The notes beneath the pieces are model-generated. The model worked only from the letters and a program-made list of their open reading frames with translations. It ran no database searches and was not told where the DNA came from. Of a DNA stretch of 60,784 nt, positions 25,588 to 35,477 are shown piece by piece. The DNA comes from Acidobacteriota bacterium (GTDB lineage: Bacteria > Acidobacteriota > Vicinamibacteria > Vicinamibacterales > UBA8438), in the NCBI GenBank assembly GCA_021296475.1, contig JAGWAJ010000011.1, positions 1 to 60,784 on the forward strand, written 5' to 3'. Position 1 is the stretch's first letter, and every line of letters starts with the position of its first letter. The position numbers were made by a program, and so were the translations under genes.

Positions 25588-27655
25588 CCGAGGTCGCGGA
25601 CGGGGGCATGCCCGGCCGGCGAGCCCGCGGCGCGCGGCGTCTCACCACGACTGGCGCGCCACGGTGCGGGGCCGGGTAACGGTGGTGGCGGTCGCGTTCG
25701 CCCTGTGGGCGGCCGGCATCGAGGCGAAGCTCGTCTATCTGCAGTTCATTCAGCGCGACTGGCTCGTCGAACGCGCCCAGAACCAGCAACAGCGCACGAT
25801 AGCGGCCCACCCGCGCCGGGGAGACATTCTGGACCGGGCGGGGCGGGTGCTGGCCTACAGCGTCGAGTCCGCGACCATCTATGCCGTCCCCACCGAGATC
25901 GACGACCCGGACGCGACGGCGAATGCCCTCTGCGGGGCGCTGGCGTGCTCCCCGGAGCTGCGCGCCACCATTGGCGCCCGTCTGTCGAGGGATGCCGCGT
26001 TCGTCTACGTGGAGCGGCAGGTCACGCCCGCGAAGGCGCGCCGCGTCGCCGATCTCGGGCTGCGGGGGGTCGGGTTCACCACGGAGCACCGCCGCTACTA
26101 CCCGAACAAGGAGCTCGCGTCCCATCTGCTCGGCTACGTGGGCATCGACCACCAGGGCCTGGCCGGCATCGAGTCGACCTACGACGACGTCATCCGGGGC
26201 GAGCCGGGTCGCATCCTGATTCGTACCGACGCGCGCGGCAGCGCGTTCAGCCGCGTCGAGGTGCCGCCCGAGAGCGGCGCGTCGCTCGAGTTGACCATCG
26301 ACAAGTACCTGCAGCACATCGCCGAGCGCGAGTTGCGCGCGGGGATCGACGAGTTCGGGGCGGATGCCGGGGCGGTCGTCGTGCTCGATCCGGTTTCCGG
26401 CGAAGTGCTCGCGATGGCGAGCGAGCCGACGTTCAACCCCAACGTGTTCGCCGCCGCCGAGCCGGAGGCGCGCCGCAACCGTGCCGTGCAGGATGTCTAC
26501 GAACCCGGCTCGACCTTCAAGGTGGTGACGGCGTCGACGGCGATCGAGGAGCGTCTCGTCCACCAGGACGAGATCTTCGACGTCAGCAGCGGGTACATCC
26601 GCATCGCCGGCGACACCATTCGCGATTTCCGGACCAACCCCCCGCTGTCGTTCCTCGACGTCATGGTCAAGTCGAGCAACGTCGGCGCCATTCGCGTGGG
26701 CCTGCGGATCGGCCCGGAACGCTTCAGCGAGCGGGTTTGGCGATTCGGGTTCGGCCAGGCGCTCGCCCGCGACTTCCCGAGCGAGAGCCCCGGCATCGTG
26801 TGGGATCCGGCCGACCTGAACGAGCGGGCGCTGGCTTCGCTCTCGATGGGATACCAGATCGCGGTGACCCCGCTGCAGATGGCGACCGCGGTGGCCGCCA
26901 TCGCCAACGGCGGCGATCTGATCGAGTCGCGGGTCGTGCGCGCCGTTCGCCGGGAGGAGGAGCGCGAGGAGTTCGGGAGCCGGATCCTCCGGCGTGTCGT
27001 CTCCCGCGATACGGCGGCCGAGATGACGGCGATCATGGAGGCGGTTGCAGAGCGCGGGACGGCCCGCCGGGCCCGCGTCCCCGGCTACACCGTGGCCGGC
27101 AAGACCGGCACCGCCGAGAAGCTGATCGACGGCCGCTACTCGGACACCGACCACAACGCCTCGTTCGTCGGATTCGTGCCGTCACGGCGGCCGCAGCTCG
27201 TAATCCTCGTGATGATAGACACGCCGCGTTCGACCGTCGTCAACGGGACGCGGCAGCGCGCCTACACCGGCGGCGCCGTCGCCGCCCCCATCTTCCGGCG
27301 CATCGCGGAAGCCTCGCTGCGCCATCTCGCCGTGCCCCGCAACGTGGACCCGATCCCCGCCGCGCTGTCCGCGGAGCGAGCGGCGCCGCGGCCGCTGACC
27401 GTATCGACCGCGGCGGCCGCAACGCGGGGTGACGGCCTCGCGGCCGCCGAGTCGGGCACGATGCCCGATCTCCGCGGGCTGAGCGCACGCGAGGCCATCC
27501 ACACCTTGACGCGCCTGGGCCTCGAGGTGCGCATCGAAGGGGACGGCGTCGTCGTGCGACACGATCCCGGGCCCGGAGCGGGTCTGGCGCCGGGAACGGT
27601 GGCGACCGCGTGGATGAGCCGGCATCCGGACGCCGGCGAGGGGCAGGTTCCGTAG
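25571..27655 (+). CDS. ftsI: Septal peptidoglycan transpeptidase FtsI with C-terminal PASTA domain
   Basis: A 694-residue class B penicillin-binding protein. A single N-terminal TM helix is followed by the dimerisation domain (RRGDILDRAGRVLAYS) and the transpeptidase. Catalytic motifs are S314-x-x-K317 (GSTFK), S368-S-N370 and K511-T-G-T. The last ~60 residues (MPDLRGLSAREAIHTLTRLGLEV...) form one PASTA domain, as in spore-type and Gram-positive homologues. GTG 25571 was chosen over GTG 25550 because AGGGAGG lies 8 bp upstream. Confidence 0.93.
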   Translation: MFDLINRGRGRGHARPASPRRAASHHDWRATVRGRVTVVAVAFALWAAGIEAKLVYLQFIQRDWLVERAQNQQQRTIAAHPRRGDILDRAGRVLAYSVESATIYAVPTEIDDPDATANALCGALACSPELRATIGARLSRDAAFVYVERQVTPAKARRVADLGLRGVGFTTEHRRYYPNKELASHLLGYVGIDHQGLAGIESTYDDVIRGEPGRILIRTDARGSAFSRVEVPPESGASLELTIDKYLQHIAERELRAGIDEFGADAGAVVVLDPVSGEVLAMASEPTFNPNVFAAAEPEARRNRAVQDVYEPGSTFKVVTASTAIEERLVHQDEIFDVSSGYIRIAGDTIRDFRTNPPLSFLDVMVKSSNVGAIRVGLRIGPERFSERVWRFGFGQALARDFPSESPGIVWDPADLNERALASLSMGYQIAVTPLQMATAVAAIANGGDLIESRVVRAVRREEEREEFGSRILRRVVSRDTAAEMTAIMEAVAERGTARRARVPGYTVAGKTGTAEKLIDGRYSDTDHNASFVGFVPSRRPQLVILVMIDTPRSTVVNGTRQRAYTGGAVAAPIFRRIAEASLRHLAVPRNVDPIPAALSAERAAPRPLTVSTAAAATRGDGLAAAESGTMPDLRGLSAREAIHTLTRLGLEVRIEGDGVVVRHDPGPGAGLAPGTVATAWMSRHPDAGEGQVP

Positions 27656-27656
27656 C

Positions 27657-29186
27657 ATGGCTTCGCCCGTGCCGTCGAGATCGTCGCCGATCGCCAGCCT
27701 GGGCGATCTGCTCGCGCGTGCGCGGATCGAGCCGCCCGCCGGTGCCGGGGCAGCGGTCCTGGCCAGGCCGGTCACCGGGCTGGCGTACGACTCGCGCGCC
27801 GTCACCGCGGGCGCGATATTCGTCGCCATCCGCGGTGCGCGGCACGACGGCGCGACCTTCGCCTCCGACGCATGCGACCGCGGCGCCTGCGCGGTGATCG
27901 CCGAGAGCGACCCGCCGGCAGAGACCGGCGCCCCCTGGATCCGGGTGCCTGACGCGCGTGCGGCACTGGCGGCCGCCGCCGCCGCGCTCCACGGCAACCC
28001 GAGCCGCGCACTCCGGGTCGTCGGCACGACCGGGACGAACGGCAAGACGACCACCAGCTACCTGCTCGAGTCGATCTTCGAGCACAGCGACATCCCGACC
28101 GGCCGCATCGGCACCGTGGCGCATCGAACCACGGCCGGTGAGGAGGGTCCGGCCGAGCGGACGACGCCCGAGGCGCCCGACGTGCAGGCGCTCCTCGCCC
28201 GCATGCGGGACAACGGTGCCCGCGCGTGCGTCATGGAGGTCTCGTCGCACGCGCTCGCGCTGCGCCGGGTGGATCACGTGCGCTTCGCGGCCGCCGTCTT
28301 CACCAACCTGACGCGCGACCACCTGGACTTCCACGGCGACATGGAGGGGTACTTCGCGGCGAAGCGCCGCCTGTTCGAGTCGCTGCCGAACAACGCGCCG
28401 GCCGTAATCAACGCCGACGACCAGTACGGCCGCCGGCTGCTCGACGTCGTCGCCCGACCCGTCACCTACAGCCTCGAGACCGCGGCCGACGTGTCGGCGC
28501 AGCAGCTCGACGTGTCGCGGAACGGAATCTCGATGGACGCCTGCTCGCCGGCCGGCACGCTCCACCTCCGTTCGCCGCTGCTCGGCCGCTTCAATGCGTA
28601 CAACGTGCTGGCCGCAGCGGCGGCGGCGGCGTCGCTCGACGTGCCCCTCCGCGGCATCGAGGCGGGCGTACGTGCCCTCGAGGCGGTGCCGGGGCGCATG
28701 GAGGTCGTCACCGGGGATGCCGACGACGTCACGGTCATCGTCGACTTCGCGCATACCGACGCGGCGCTTCGCAGCACCCTCGAGGCGATTCGATCCCTCG
28801 CGGAGGGCCGGCTCGTCACGGTCTTCGGTTGCGGCGGCGGCCGCGACGTGTCCAAGCGCTCCTTGATGGGCGCGGTCGCGGCGCGCCTCAGCGACCGGAT
28901 CGTGCTCACGTCGGACAACCCGCGGTCCGAGGATCCGCGCGCCATCATCGAGGACATCGAGCGCGGGCTGCCGCGCGACGGCACGCCCCCGTGGCTGGCG
29001 ATCGTCGATCGCGAGGAGGCGATCGCGCGCGCCGTGTGCGACGCCAAGCCCGGCGACGTGATCGTCGTGGCCGGCAAGGGGCACGAGCAGCATCAGGTGA
29101 TCGGCAGCCGCCGGGTGCCGTTCCGGGACGTGTCGGTTGCGCGGACCGCCCTGGCGCGCAGGCGGGCCGGAGCGGGGGCGGGGTGA
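27657..29186 (+). CDS. murE: UDP-MurNAc-L-Ala-D-Glu:meso-diaminopimelate ligase
   Basis: A 509-residue Mur ligase that adds the third stem-peptide residue in the cytoplasm. The ATP site is GTTGTNGKTTTSYLLE. The motif DNPR (around residue 420) indicates meso-diaminopimelate rather than lysine, so this organism should have A1gamma-type peptidoglycan. The conserved VDYAHTP appears as VDFAHTD, a mild deviation. ATG 27657 is one base after the ftsI stop. Confidence 0.94.
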   Translation: MASPVPSRSSPIASLGDLLARARIEPPAGAGAAVLARPVTGLAYDSRAVTAGAIFVAIRGARHDGATFASDACDRGACAVIAESDPPAETGAPWIRVPDARAALAAAAAALHGNPSRALRVVGTTGTNGKTTTSYLLESIFEHSDIPTGRIGTVAHRTTAGEEGPAERTTPEAPDVQALLARMRDNGARACVMEVSSHALALRRVDHVRFAAAVFTNLTRDHLDFHGDMEGYFAAKRRLFESLPNNAPAVINADDQYGRRLLDVVARPVTYSLETAADVSAQQLDVSRNGISMDACSPAGTLHLRSPLLGRFNAYNVLAAAAAAASLDVPLRGIEAGVRALEAVPGRMEVVTGDADDVTVIVDFAHTDAALRSTLEAIRSLAEGRLVTVFGCGGGRDVSKRSLMGAVAARLSDRIVLTSDNPRSEDPRAIIEDIERGLPRDGTPPWLAIVDREEAIARAVCDAKPGDVIVVAGKGHEQHQVIGSRRVPFRDVSVARTALARRRAGAGAG

Positions 29187-29193
29187 GCGGCGG

Positions 29194-30603
29194 GTGGCGC
29201 AGCACGAGGTCGCGTTTCGTGCCGGCGAGCTGGCGGTCCTCGCCGGCGGCCGACTCGCTCGCGGACGGCCGGACGTCGAGCTGGGCCGGTTCGCAATCGA
29301 CAGCCGGCGCGTCCGGCGGGGCGACGTGTTCGTGGCGATTCGCGGCGCGCGCTTCGACGGTCACCGATTCGTGGCCGAGGCGCTCGCCAAGGGGGCGGCC
29401 GGCGCCATCGTTGCCGACGCCTCCGTGCTGCCGGCCGCGGCCGACGCGCGAGTCTCGGTCGTCGTCGACGACACGGTCGCGGCGCTCCAGCGCATCGCGC
29501 GCGCGGTCCGCCGGCGTTCCGGCGCGCGGGTGGTGGCGATCACCGGCAGCGTCGGCAAGACCACGACGAAGGAGTTGACCGCCGCCGTGCTGGGGACCCG
29601 CTACCGCGTGCTTCGGAACGAGGGCAACCTCAACAACCACATCGGGCTGCCGCTCTCCCTGCTGGAGCTGCGGCGCCGTCCGGAAGCGGCCGTGGTCGAG
29701 CTTGGCATGAATCACGCAGGCGAGATCCGCACCCTGGTGCGGATCGCAGAGCCGGACTTCCGGGTGTGGACCAACGTGGCCGAGGTGCACGCGGCGTTCT
29801 TCGATTCGGTCGAGGCCATCGCCGACGCGAAGGCGGAGATCCTCGACGGCGCGACTCCCGCGACCGAGCTCGTCGTGAACGCCGCCGACGAGCGGGCGAT
29901 GGCGCGCGTGGCCGGCTTCCCCGGCCGGACGACGACGTTCGGCGTTACCGCGGCCGCCGCCGTGCGGGCCACCGACGTCAACGACCTGGGGATCGACGGC
30001 ACGCGGTCGCGGCTCGAGACTCCGGCGGGGGGGGGTACGTTGCGGACGCGGCTCATCGGCGCCGGGCACGTTGCCAACGCGCTGGCCGCAATCGCGGTAG
30101 CCCTGCGCTTCCAGGTGCCGCTGGAGACCATCCTCGCCACCGTCGCGACGTTCGAGGCGCAGCCTCGGCGGGGGGAGGTGGTGCGGCTCTCGACCGGGGT
30201 GACCGTCGTCGACGACTCGTACAACTCCAGCCCCGCCGCCCTGTTGAGCACCCTGCGATCCGTTGGGGCCGACCGGAGGCACGCTCGCCGCGTGGCGGTG
30301 CTGGGGGAGATGCTGGAGCTCGGGGACCGGGCGGACGCGCTCCACCGCGCCTGCGGGGCAGCGGCCGCGAAGGCCGGGTTCACGCGGATCGTGGCGGTGG
30401 GCGGGGCGCCGGCGGGTGCGCTGGCGGCGGGAGCGCGGGCGGCGGGCCTGCCGCACTCGGCGGTGACGACCTGGGCGACGAGCGCGGAGGCCGCGCCGGC
30501 CGTGTCCGCCCTGGTGCAGGCCGGCGACCTCGTGCTGGTGAAGGGCTCCCGCGGCGTGGGCACGGACCGGATCGTGGACCGTCTCAGGGCGGACTGGGCC
30601 TGA
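29194..30603 (+). CDS. murF: UDP-MurNAc-tripeptide:D-Ala-D-Ala ligase
   Basis: A 469-residue Mur ligase that attaches the terminal dipeptide. The ATP site is AITGSVGKTTTKELTAAVL, followed by NEGNLNNHIGLPLSLL and VELGMNHAGEI, both typical of MurF; VVDDSYNSSPAALLS is the C-terminal signature. GTG 29194, 7 bp after murE, is the most likely start; the SD is weak. The stop overlaps the mraY ATG. Confidence 0.93.
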   Translation: MAQHEVAFRAGELAVLAGGRLARGRPDVELGRFAIDSRRVRRGDVFVAIRGARFDGHRFVAEALAKGAAGAIVADASVLPAAADARVSVVVDDTVAALQRIARAVRRRSGARVVAITGSVGKTTTKELTAAVLGTRYRVLRNEGNLNNHIGLPLSLLELRRRPEAAVVELGMNHAGEIRTLVRIAEPDFRVWTNVAEVHAAFFDSVEAIADAKAEILDGATPATELVVNAADERAMARVAGFPGRTTTFGVTAAAAVRATDVNDLGIDGTRSRLETPAGGGTLRTRLIGAGHVANALAAIAVALRFQVPLETILATVATFEAQPRRGEVVRLSTGVTVVDDSYNSSPAALLSTLRSVGADRRHARRVAVLGEMLELGDRADALHRACGAAAAKAGFTRIVAVGGAPAGALAAGARAAGLPHSAVTTWATSAEAAPAVSALVQAGDLVLVKGSRGVGTDRIVDRLRADWA

Positions 30604-31688
30604 TGCTCTATTACCTGCTGTATCCGCTGCGCACCGAGCTGAGCGTCCTGAACGTGACGCAGTACATCACCTTCCGGACCGCGGCCGCCAGCCTGACGGC
30701 GTTCGCGCTCACGCTCCTGCTCGGCCCGTGGGTGATCCGCCGCCTGCGGGCGATGCAGATCGGCCAGATCGTGCGCGACGACGGTCCGGCGACTCACCGG
30801 GCCAAGGCCGGCACGCCGACCATGGGCGGATTGCTGCTGCTGCTCGCGGCGCTCGTCCCCACCCTGCTGTGGGCGGACCTGACCAACGTCTACGTGCAGG
30901 TCGCCGTCCTGTCGACGGCGGCGTTCGGAGTCATCGGCTTCGTCGACGACGCCCTCAAGATCGGCCGCGCGTCCCATCGCGGTCTCTCGCCGAGCCGCAA
31001 GCTGATCGCCCAGGCGGCGGTGGCCACCGTGGTCGGGGTCGTGCTGCTGCGGTTGGCCGAGGGAGGCCTCTACAGTACGGAGATCATCTTCCCGTTCTTC
31101 AAGGAGTTCACGCCCGACGTCGGGTGGCTCTACCTCCCCTTCGCCGTGCTCGTCCTCGTGGCCGCGTCGAACGCCGTCAATCTCACGGACGGCCTCGACG
31201 GGTTGGCCATCAGCGTCTTCACCGTCGCCGCCGGCGCGTTCACCGCGCTCGTCTATGTCGCCGGGCACCGGCAGATCGCCGACTTCCTGCTGATTGCGGG
31301 GTTCCCCCCGGCGGGCGAGCTCACGATCTTCTGCGGTTCCCTCGTCGGGGCCGGCCTGGGATTCCTCTGGTACAACTCCTATCCCGCCGACGTCTTCATG
31401 GGAGACGTCGGCGCACTTGCGCTGGGCGGCGCCCTCGGTACGGTGGCCCTGCTTATCAAGCAGGAGCTGCTGCTGCCCATCGTCGGCGCGGTGTTCGTCA
31501 TCGAGCTGCTCTCGGTCGCCATCCAGATCGTCGCGTTCCGCCTGACCGGCCAGCGCGTGTTCCGCATGGCGCCGCTTCACCACCACTACGAGCTGGTCGG
31601 CTGGAGCGAGCCGAAGATCATCACCCGTTTTCTGATACTCGCCGTCGTCTTTGCGCTGTTCAGCCTGACGACCCTGAAGCTCAGATGA
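30603..31688 (+). CDS. mraY: Phospho-MurNAc-pentapeptide transferase
   Basis: A 361-residue, ten-helix membrane enzyme that makes lipid I from UDP-MurNAc-pentapeptide and undecaprenyl phosphate. Family motifs are KAGTPTMGGLLLL, GFVDDALKI (Mg-binding Asp pair), AVNLTDGLDGLA, PADVFMGDVGALALGG and MAPLHHHYELVGW. The start ATG overlaps the murF TGA; the end overlaps murD as ATGA. Confidence 0.95.
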   Translation: MLYYLLYPLRTELSVLNVTQYITFRTAAASLTAFALTLLLGPWVIRRLRAMQIGQIVRDDGPATHRAKAGTPTMGGLLLLLAALVPTLLWADLTNVYVQVAVLSTAAFGVIGFVDDALKIGRASHRGLSPSRKLIAQAAVATVVGVVLLRLAEGGLYSTEIIFPFFKEFTPDVGWLYLPFAVLVLVAASNAVNLTDGLDGLAISVFTVAAGAFTALVYVAGHRQIADFLLIAGFPPAGELTIFCGSLVGAGLGFLWYNSYPADVFMGDVGALALGGALGTVALLIKQELLLPIVGAVFVIELLSVAIQIVAFRLTGQRVFRMAPLHHHYELVGWSEPKIITRFLILAVVFALFSLTTLKLR

Positions 31689-33058
31689 CCCAGTTCTCGG
31701 TGACCGGATCGCACGTCGTCGTGGCCGGGGCCGCCCGCAGCGCCCGCGCGGCCGCGGCGCTGGCCGCGCGGCGCGGCGCCCGGGTGACCGTGAGCGAGGC
31801 GCGCCCGGCCGCGGCGGACGGCGCCGGGGTCGCGGCGCTCCGGCGCCTCGGCGTCGCGCTGGAGCTGGGCGGCCATCGCCACGCGACGTTCGAGGCCGCC
31901 GATCTGATCGTGCTGAGTCCGGGAGTCTCGCCGCGGATCCCGGTGGTGGCCCGCGCGCGCGCCGCCGGGGTGCCGGTCATCAGCGAGATCGAGCTGGCCG
32001 CGCGATGGCTTCGCGGGCGCGTCGTCGCCGTTACCGGCACGAAGGGCAAGTCCACCACGACCGCGCTGAGCGGCCGCATGCTCGGCACGGGCGGACACCG
32101 GACCGTCGTCGGTGGGAACATCGGCCGGGCGCTGAGCAGCCAGGTGGACGACTCGACCCCGGACGTGATCCACGTCGTCGAGGTGAGCAGCTTCCAGCTC
32201 GAGCTCACGGCGACGTTCCGGCCGTGGATCGCGGTCTGTCTCAACCTGTCTCCCGATCACCTCGACCGCCACGGGAGCCTCGAGGAGTACGCCCGGGCCA
32301 AGGCGCGCATCTTCGCCAACCAGACGAGCGACGACGCGATGGTGATCAACGCCGACGACCCCCGCGTGCTCGAGATGGCGCGCGGCGGACGTGCCCGGCC
32401 CCTGCGGTTCGCGGTGTCCCGGAAGTTGTCCGAAGGCGTGCACGTCAGCGCGGGCGCCATCGCGCACCGCAGCGGGGGTGAGGAGCGGCGGCTCGTGCCG
32501 CTGTCGGCCGTCCGGCTGCCCGGCCGGCACCTGTTGAGCGACGTCGCGGCGGCGGCGGCCGTGGGCACCCTCGCCGGGGTCGACCCGGCTGCGATGACCC
32601 GCGCCGTGCAGTCGTTCGCCGGCCTCGAGCACACGCTCGAGTTCGTGGCCGAGCACCGGGGCGTCCGGTACGTCAACGACTCGAAGGCGACGAATCCGGC
32701 GGCGGCCCGAGCGGCGATCGAGTGCTTCGACCGGGGTCTCGTCGTGATCCTGGGCGGCCGGTTCAAGGGGGGACGGTTGGCCGACCTCGGAGCCCCGCTG
32801 GCCGCTCGCGATGCCGCCGTGGTGGCGATCGGGGAGGCCCGCGCCCGAGTCCGCGAGGCGCTCGGGGGCGTCGTGACGGTGGCCGAGGCGGACTCGATGA
32901 GCGATGCGGTGGCCGCCGCGCGGCGGCTGGCCAGGACGGGAGGGACGGTGTTGCTGGCGCCCGCGTGCGCCAGCCTCGACATGTTCTCGGACTACGCGGA
33001 ACGCGGCCGGGCCTTCAAGGAGGCAGTCGGCCGTCTGTCCGGCGGAGATGAGCCGTGA
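31685..33058 (+). CDS. murD: UDP-MurNAc-L-Ala:D-glutamate ligase
   Basis: A 457-residue Mur ligase for the second peptide residue. The ATP site is AVTGTKGKSTTTALSG; VEVSSFQLE and NLSPDHLDRHGS are family hallmarks, and YVNDSKATNPAA marks the C-terminal domain. The start overlaps mraY as ATGA. The 3' end enters the left arm of a long inverted repeat, after which 195 bp separate it from ftsW. This is the only sizeable gap inside the cluster. Confidence 0.94.
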   Translation: MTQFSVTGSHVVVAGAARSARAAAALAARRGARVTVSEARPAAADGAGVAALRRLGVALELGGHRHATFEAADLIVLSPGVSPRIPVVARARAAGVPVISEIELAARWLRGRVVAVTGTKGKSTTTALSGRMLGTGGHRTVVGGNIGRALSSQVDDSTPDVIHVVEVSSFQLELTATFRPWIAVCLNLSPDHLDRHGSLEEYARAKARIFANQTSDDAMVINADDPRVLEMARGGRARPLRFAVSRKLSEGVHVSAGAIAHRSGGEERRLVPLSAVRLPGRHLLSDVAAAAAVGTLAGVDPAAMTRAVQSFAGLEHTLEFVAEHRGVRYVNDSKATNPAAARAAIECFDRGLVVILGGRFKGGRLADLGAPLAARDAAVVAIGEARARVREALGGVVTVAEADSMSDAVAAARRLARTGGTVLLAPACASLDMFSDYAERGRAFKEAVGRLSGGDEP

Positions 33059-33177
33059 GCAGTCATCAGTCGGGCTGAGCGGTGTGGAGCTGGCCGCTGG
33101 GAGCGCAGGCTGACCCGGCCTGCGAGGCTGGTGTCCACATCCGGGTTCGACTGATGACTGCTGGCGGCTCATCCGCC
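33041..33177. repeat. Nested inverted-repeat element between murD and ftsW
   Basis: Arms 33041-33072 and 33148-33177 are imperfect inverted copies. A perfect 14-bp core (33059-33072 with 33148-33161) is flanked by further pairing of 7 and about 5 bp. Inside the loop is a second hairpin with a 7-bp perfect stem (33104-33110 with 33118-33124). The left arm includes the murD stop codon. It could be a MITE-like insertion, a processing site or an attenuator. Confidence 0.6.
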
Positions 33178-33252
33178 GGAGTTGCCGGAAGCGCTCTGCG
33201 CAACCGGCCGGGAGCTCCGACGTGACTCGATGCCGCGTTCGGAGCCGCGAGT

Positions 33253-34353
33253 ATGGCGCGAACACTCAAATCCGACAAGCCGCTGTACCTCGCCACCCTG
33301 GCGCTGCTCTTCTCGAGTCTCGTCATGGTCTACAGCGCGTCGGCGGTCGTCGCGGGCGAACGACTCGGCCAGCCGTACTTCTTCCTGTTTCGGCAGATCG
33401 CCTGGCTGGCGATAGGCGTGTGCCTCCTGGCCGCCGTCATGCGCGTCGACTACCGGCGCCTGAAGCAGCCCGTCGTCGTCTGGGCGGTGCTCGGCGTCAC
33501 GACGGCCGCGCTGATCGCGGTGTTGTTCGGTCCGTCGATCAACGGCACCCGCCGCTGGTTCGGCATCGCCGGCTTCGGCGTTCAGCCGTCCGAGATCGCC
33601 AAGCTGGCCGTCATCCTCTTCGTCGCGGCCTTCCTCGACCGTCGGATGGCGCTGGTCGACGACTTCGCCCGCTCGCTGCTTCCGCTGTTCGCCGTCACGG
33701 CCGGCGTGGCCGGCCTGATCCTGCTCGGCCCCGACTTCGGGACCGCGTTCACCCTGCTTCTGATCGTGACCGCTATGGTGTTCACGGCGGGGCTGAGCTA
33801 TCGCTACTTCATCGGCATCGGTCTGGTAGCCCTTCCGGCGCTGACGGCGGTGCTGGCCAGCGCCGAGTACCGCCGCCGGCGGCTGTTCGTGTTCCTCGAC
33901 CCGTGGGCCGATCCGCTCGACTCCGGGTTCCAGCTTGCGCAATCGCAGATCGCCGTCGGCACCGGGGGCCTGTTCGGCCGCGGGGTCATGGGCGGGGTGC
34001 AGAAGCTGTTCTTCCTGCCCGAGCCCCACACCGATTTCATCTACGCGGTGATCGCGGAGGAGACCGGCCTGGTCGGCGCGACGGCCATCCTGCTCTGCTT
34101 CGCCGTGATCGTCTGGCGCGGCCTGCGGGTGACGCGGAACGCGCCGGATCAGTTCGGGGCGCTGCTCGCGTTCGGCATCACGGCGATGCTGGCCCTGCAG
34201 GCATTCATGAACATGAGCGTCGTGCTCAGCCTGATGCCCACGACGGGCCTGCCGCTGCCGTTCGTCAGCTTCGGCGGATCGTCGCTGATGACGAGCCTGC
34301 TCGGCATGGCGATGCTGCTCAACATCTCGCAACATGCATCGGCTGCGACGTGA
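33253..34353 (+). CDS. ftsW: Septal peptidoglycan polymerase FtsW
   Basis: A 366-residue SEDS glycosyltransferase that polymerises lipid II with FtsI. Ten hydrophobic segments are present. SEDS signatures include NGTRRWFGIAGFGVQPSEIAKLAVILF, the catalytic-loop region RLFVFLDPWADPLDSGFQLAQS, LPEPHTDFIYAVIAEE and the C-terminal PTTGLPLPFVSFGGSS. ATG 33253 opens onto a short charged N-terminus. The stop overlaps the murG GTG. Confidence 0.93.
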   Translation: MARTLKSDKPLYLATLALLFSSLVMVYSASAVVAGERLGQPYFFLFRQIAWLAIGVCLLAAVMRVDYRRLKQPVVVWAVLGVTTAALIAVLFGPSINGTRRWFGIAGFGVQPSEIAKLAVILFVAAFLDRRMALVDDFARSLLPLFAVTAGVAGLILLGPDFGTAFTLLLIVTAMVFTAGLSYRYFIGIGLVALPALTAVLASAEYRRRRLFVFLDPWADPLDSGFQLAQSQIAVGTGGLFGRGVMGGVQKLFFLPEPHTDFIYAVIAEETGLVGATAILLCFAVIVWRGLRVTRNAPDQFGALLAFGITAMLALQAFMNMSVVLSLMPTTGLPLPFVSFGGSSLMTSLLGMAMLLNISQHASAAT

Positions 34354-35462
34354 CCGGCGACTCGCGCCCGGCGCTCGGAGTGGTCTTCGCGGGGGGCGGG
34401 ACCGGCGGACACCTGTTCCCCGGCGTGGCGGTGGCGCGGGAGGTGCTGCGGCGCCGCCCCGAGGCGCGGGTCTTCTTCGTCGGCGCGGGGCGAGGGATCG
34501 AGAACCGGGTGCTGGCCCGGGAGGGGTTTCGCCTCGAGCGCGTCCGCAGCCTGGGATTGATGGGCAAGTCACTCGGGGCAATCGGGCGGGCCGCCGCGTT
34601 GGCGCCGGTCACCATCGTGGACGCGTTGACGGTCCTGCGCCGGACGCGGCCGGACGTCGTCGTCGGCCTCGGCGGCTACAGCGCCGGCCCCGTCGTGCTC
34701 CTGGCGGCCCTCGGGGGGCGGCCGACGATGCTCATGGAGCAGAACGCCGTGCCGGGCATCACCAACCGGCTGCTGGCGCCGGTCGTCCGCGCGGCGGCCG
34801 TCTCCTACGACGCCGCGGCCGCCTACTTCGGAGCGAAGGCGTTCGTCGCCGGGAACCCGGTGCGCGACGCGTTCTTCGACCCGGCTCCGCCGTCCGGCGA
34901 GGGGTTGCGGGTGCTGGTGCTCGGCGGCTCGCAGGGAGCGCACACGCTCAACGAGGCGCTGGTGGGCGCGGCCCCCGCGCTCGCGGCGGCCGAGCCGCGT
35001 CTCGTCCTCACCCATCAGACGGGCGAGCGGGACGTCGAAGCCGTGCGCGACGGCTATCGGGCGGCCGGGGTGACGGCTCGCGTCGAGCCGTTCCTCGATA
35101 CGGTGGCGGACGACATGCGCCTGGCCGACGCGGTGGTCTGCCGGGCGGGGGCGACCACGCTCGCGGAAGTGGCGGCGTCGGGCCGGCCGGCGCTGATCGT
35201 GCCGCTGCCGCGGGCGGCGAACGATCACCAGCGTCGCAACGCGGCCGTGTTTGCGGACGCCGGGGCCGCCGACGTGGTGGAGGAGGCGGCGTTGCAGGCC
35301 GACCTCGCCCCCCGGCTCCTGGCGCTGCTCGGCGATGCGGGGCGGCGCAGCGCCATGGCGGGGGCGGCGCGCGGCCTGGCCCGGCCCGACGCGGCGCGGC
35401 GCGTCGTCGATCGCATCGAGCGGTTGGCCGGGCTCGTACCCGCGGGTGGGAACGGCGGGTGA
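34350..35462 (+). CDS. murG: UDP-GlcNAc:lipid I N-acetylglucosaminyltransferase
   Basis: A 370-residue peripheral GT28 enzyme that converts lipid I to lipid II. It has the Gly-rich loop FAGGGTGGHLFPGVAVA, VGLGGYSAGP, MEQNAVPGITNR, the second loop LGGSQGAHTLNE and AVVCRAGATTLAE. The start GTG 34350 overlaps the ftsW TGA (GTGA). The distance to murC is 15 bp. Confidence 0.94.
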   Translation: MTGDSRPALGVVFAGGGTGGHLFPGVAVAREVLRRRPEARVFFVGAGRGIENRVLAREGFRLERVRSLGLMGKSLGAIGRAAALAPVTIVDALTVLRRTRPDVVVGLGGYSAGPVVLLAALGGRPTMLMEQNAVPGITNRLLAPVVRAAAVSYDAAAAYFGAKAFVAGNPVRDAFFDPAPPSGEGLRVLVLGGSQGAHTLNEALVGAAPALAAAEPRLVLTHQTGERDVEAVRDGYRAAGVTARVEPFLDTVADDMRLADAVVCRAGATTLAEVAASGRPALIVPLPRAANDHQRRNAAVFADAGAADVVEEAALQADLAPRLLALLGDAGRRSAMAGAARGLARPDAARRVVDRIERLAGLVPAGGNGG

Positions 35463-35477
35463 GCGTCTGGCGGGCCC

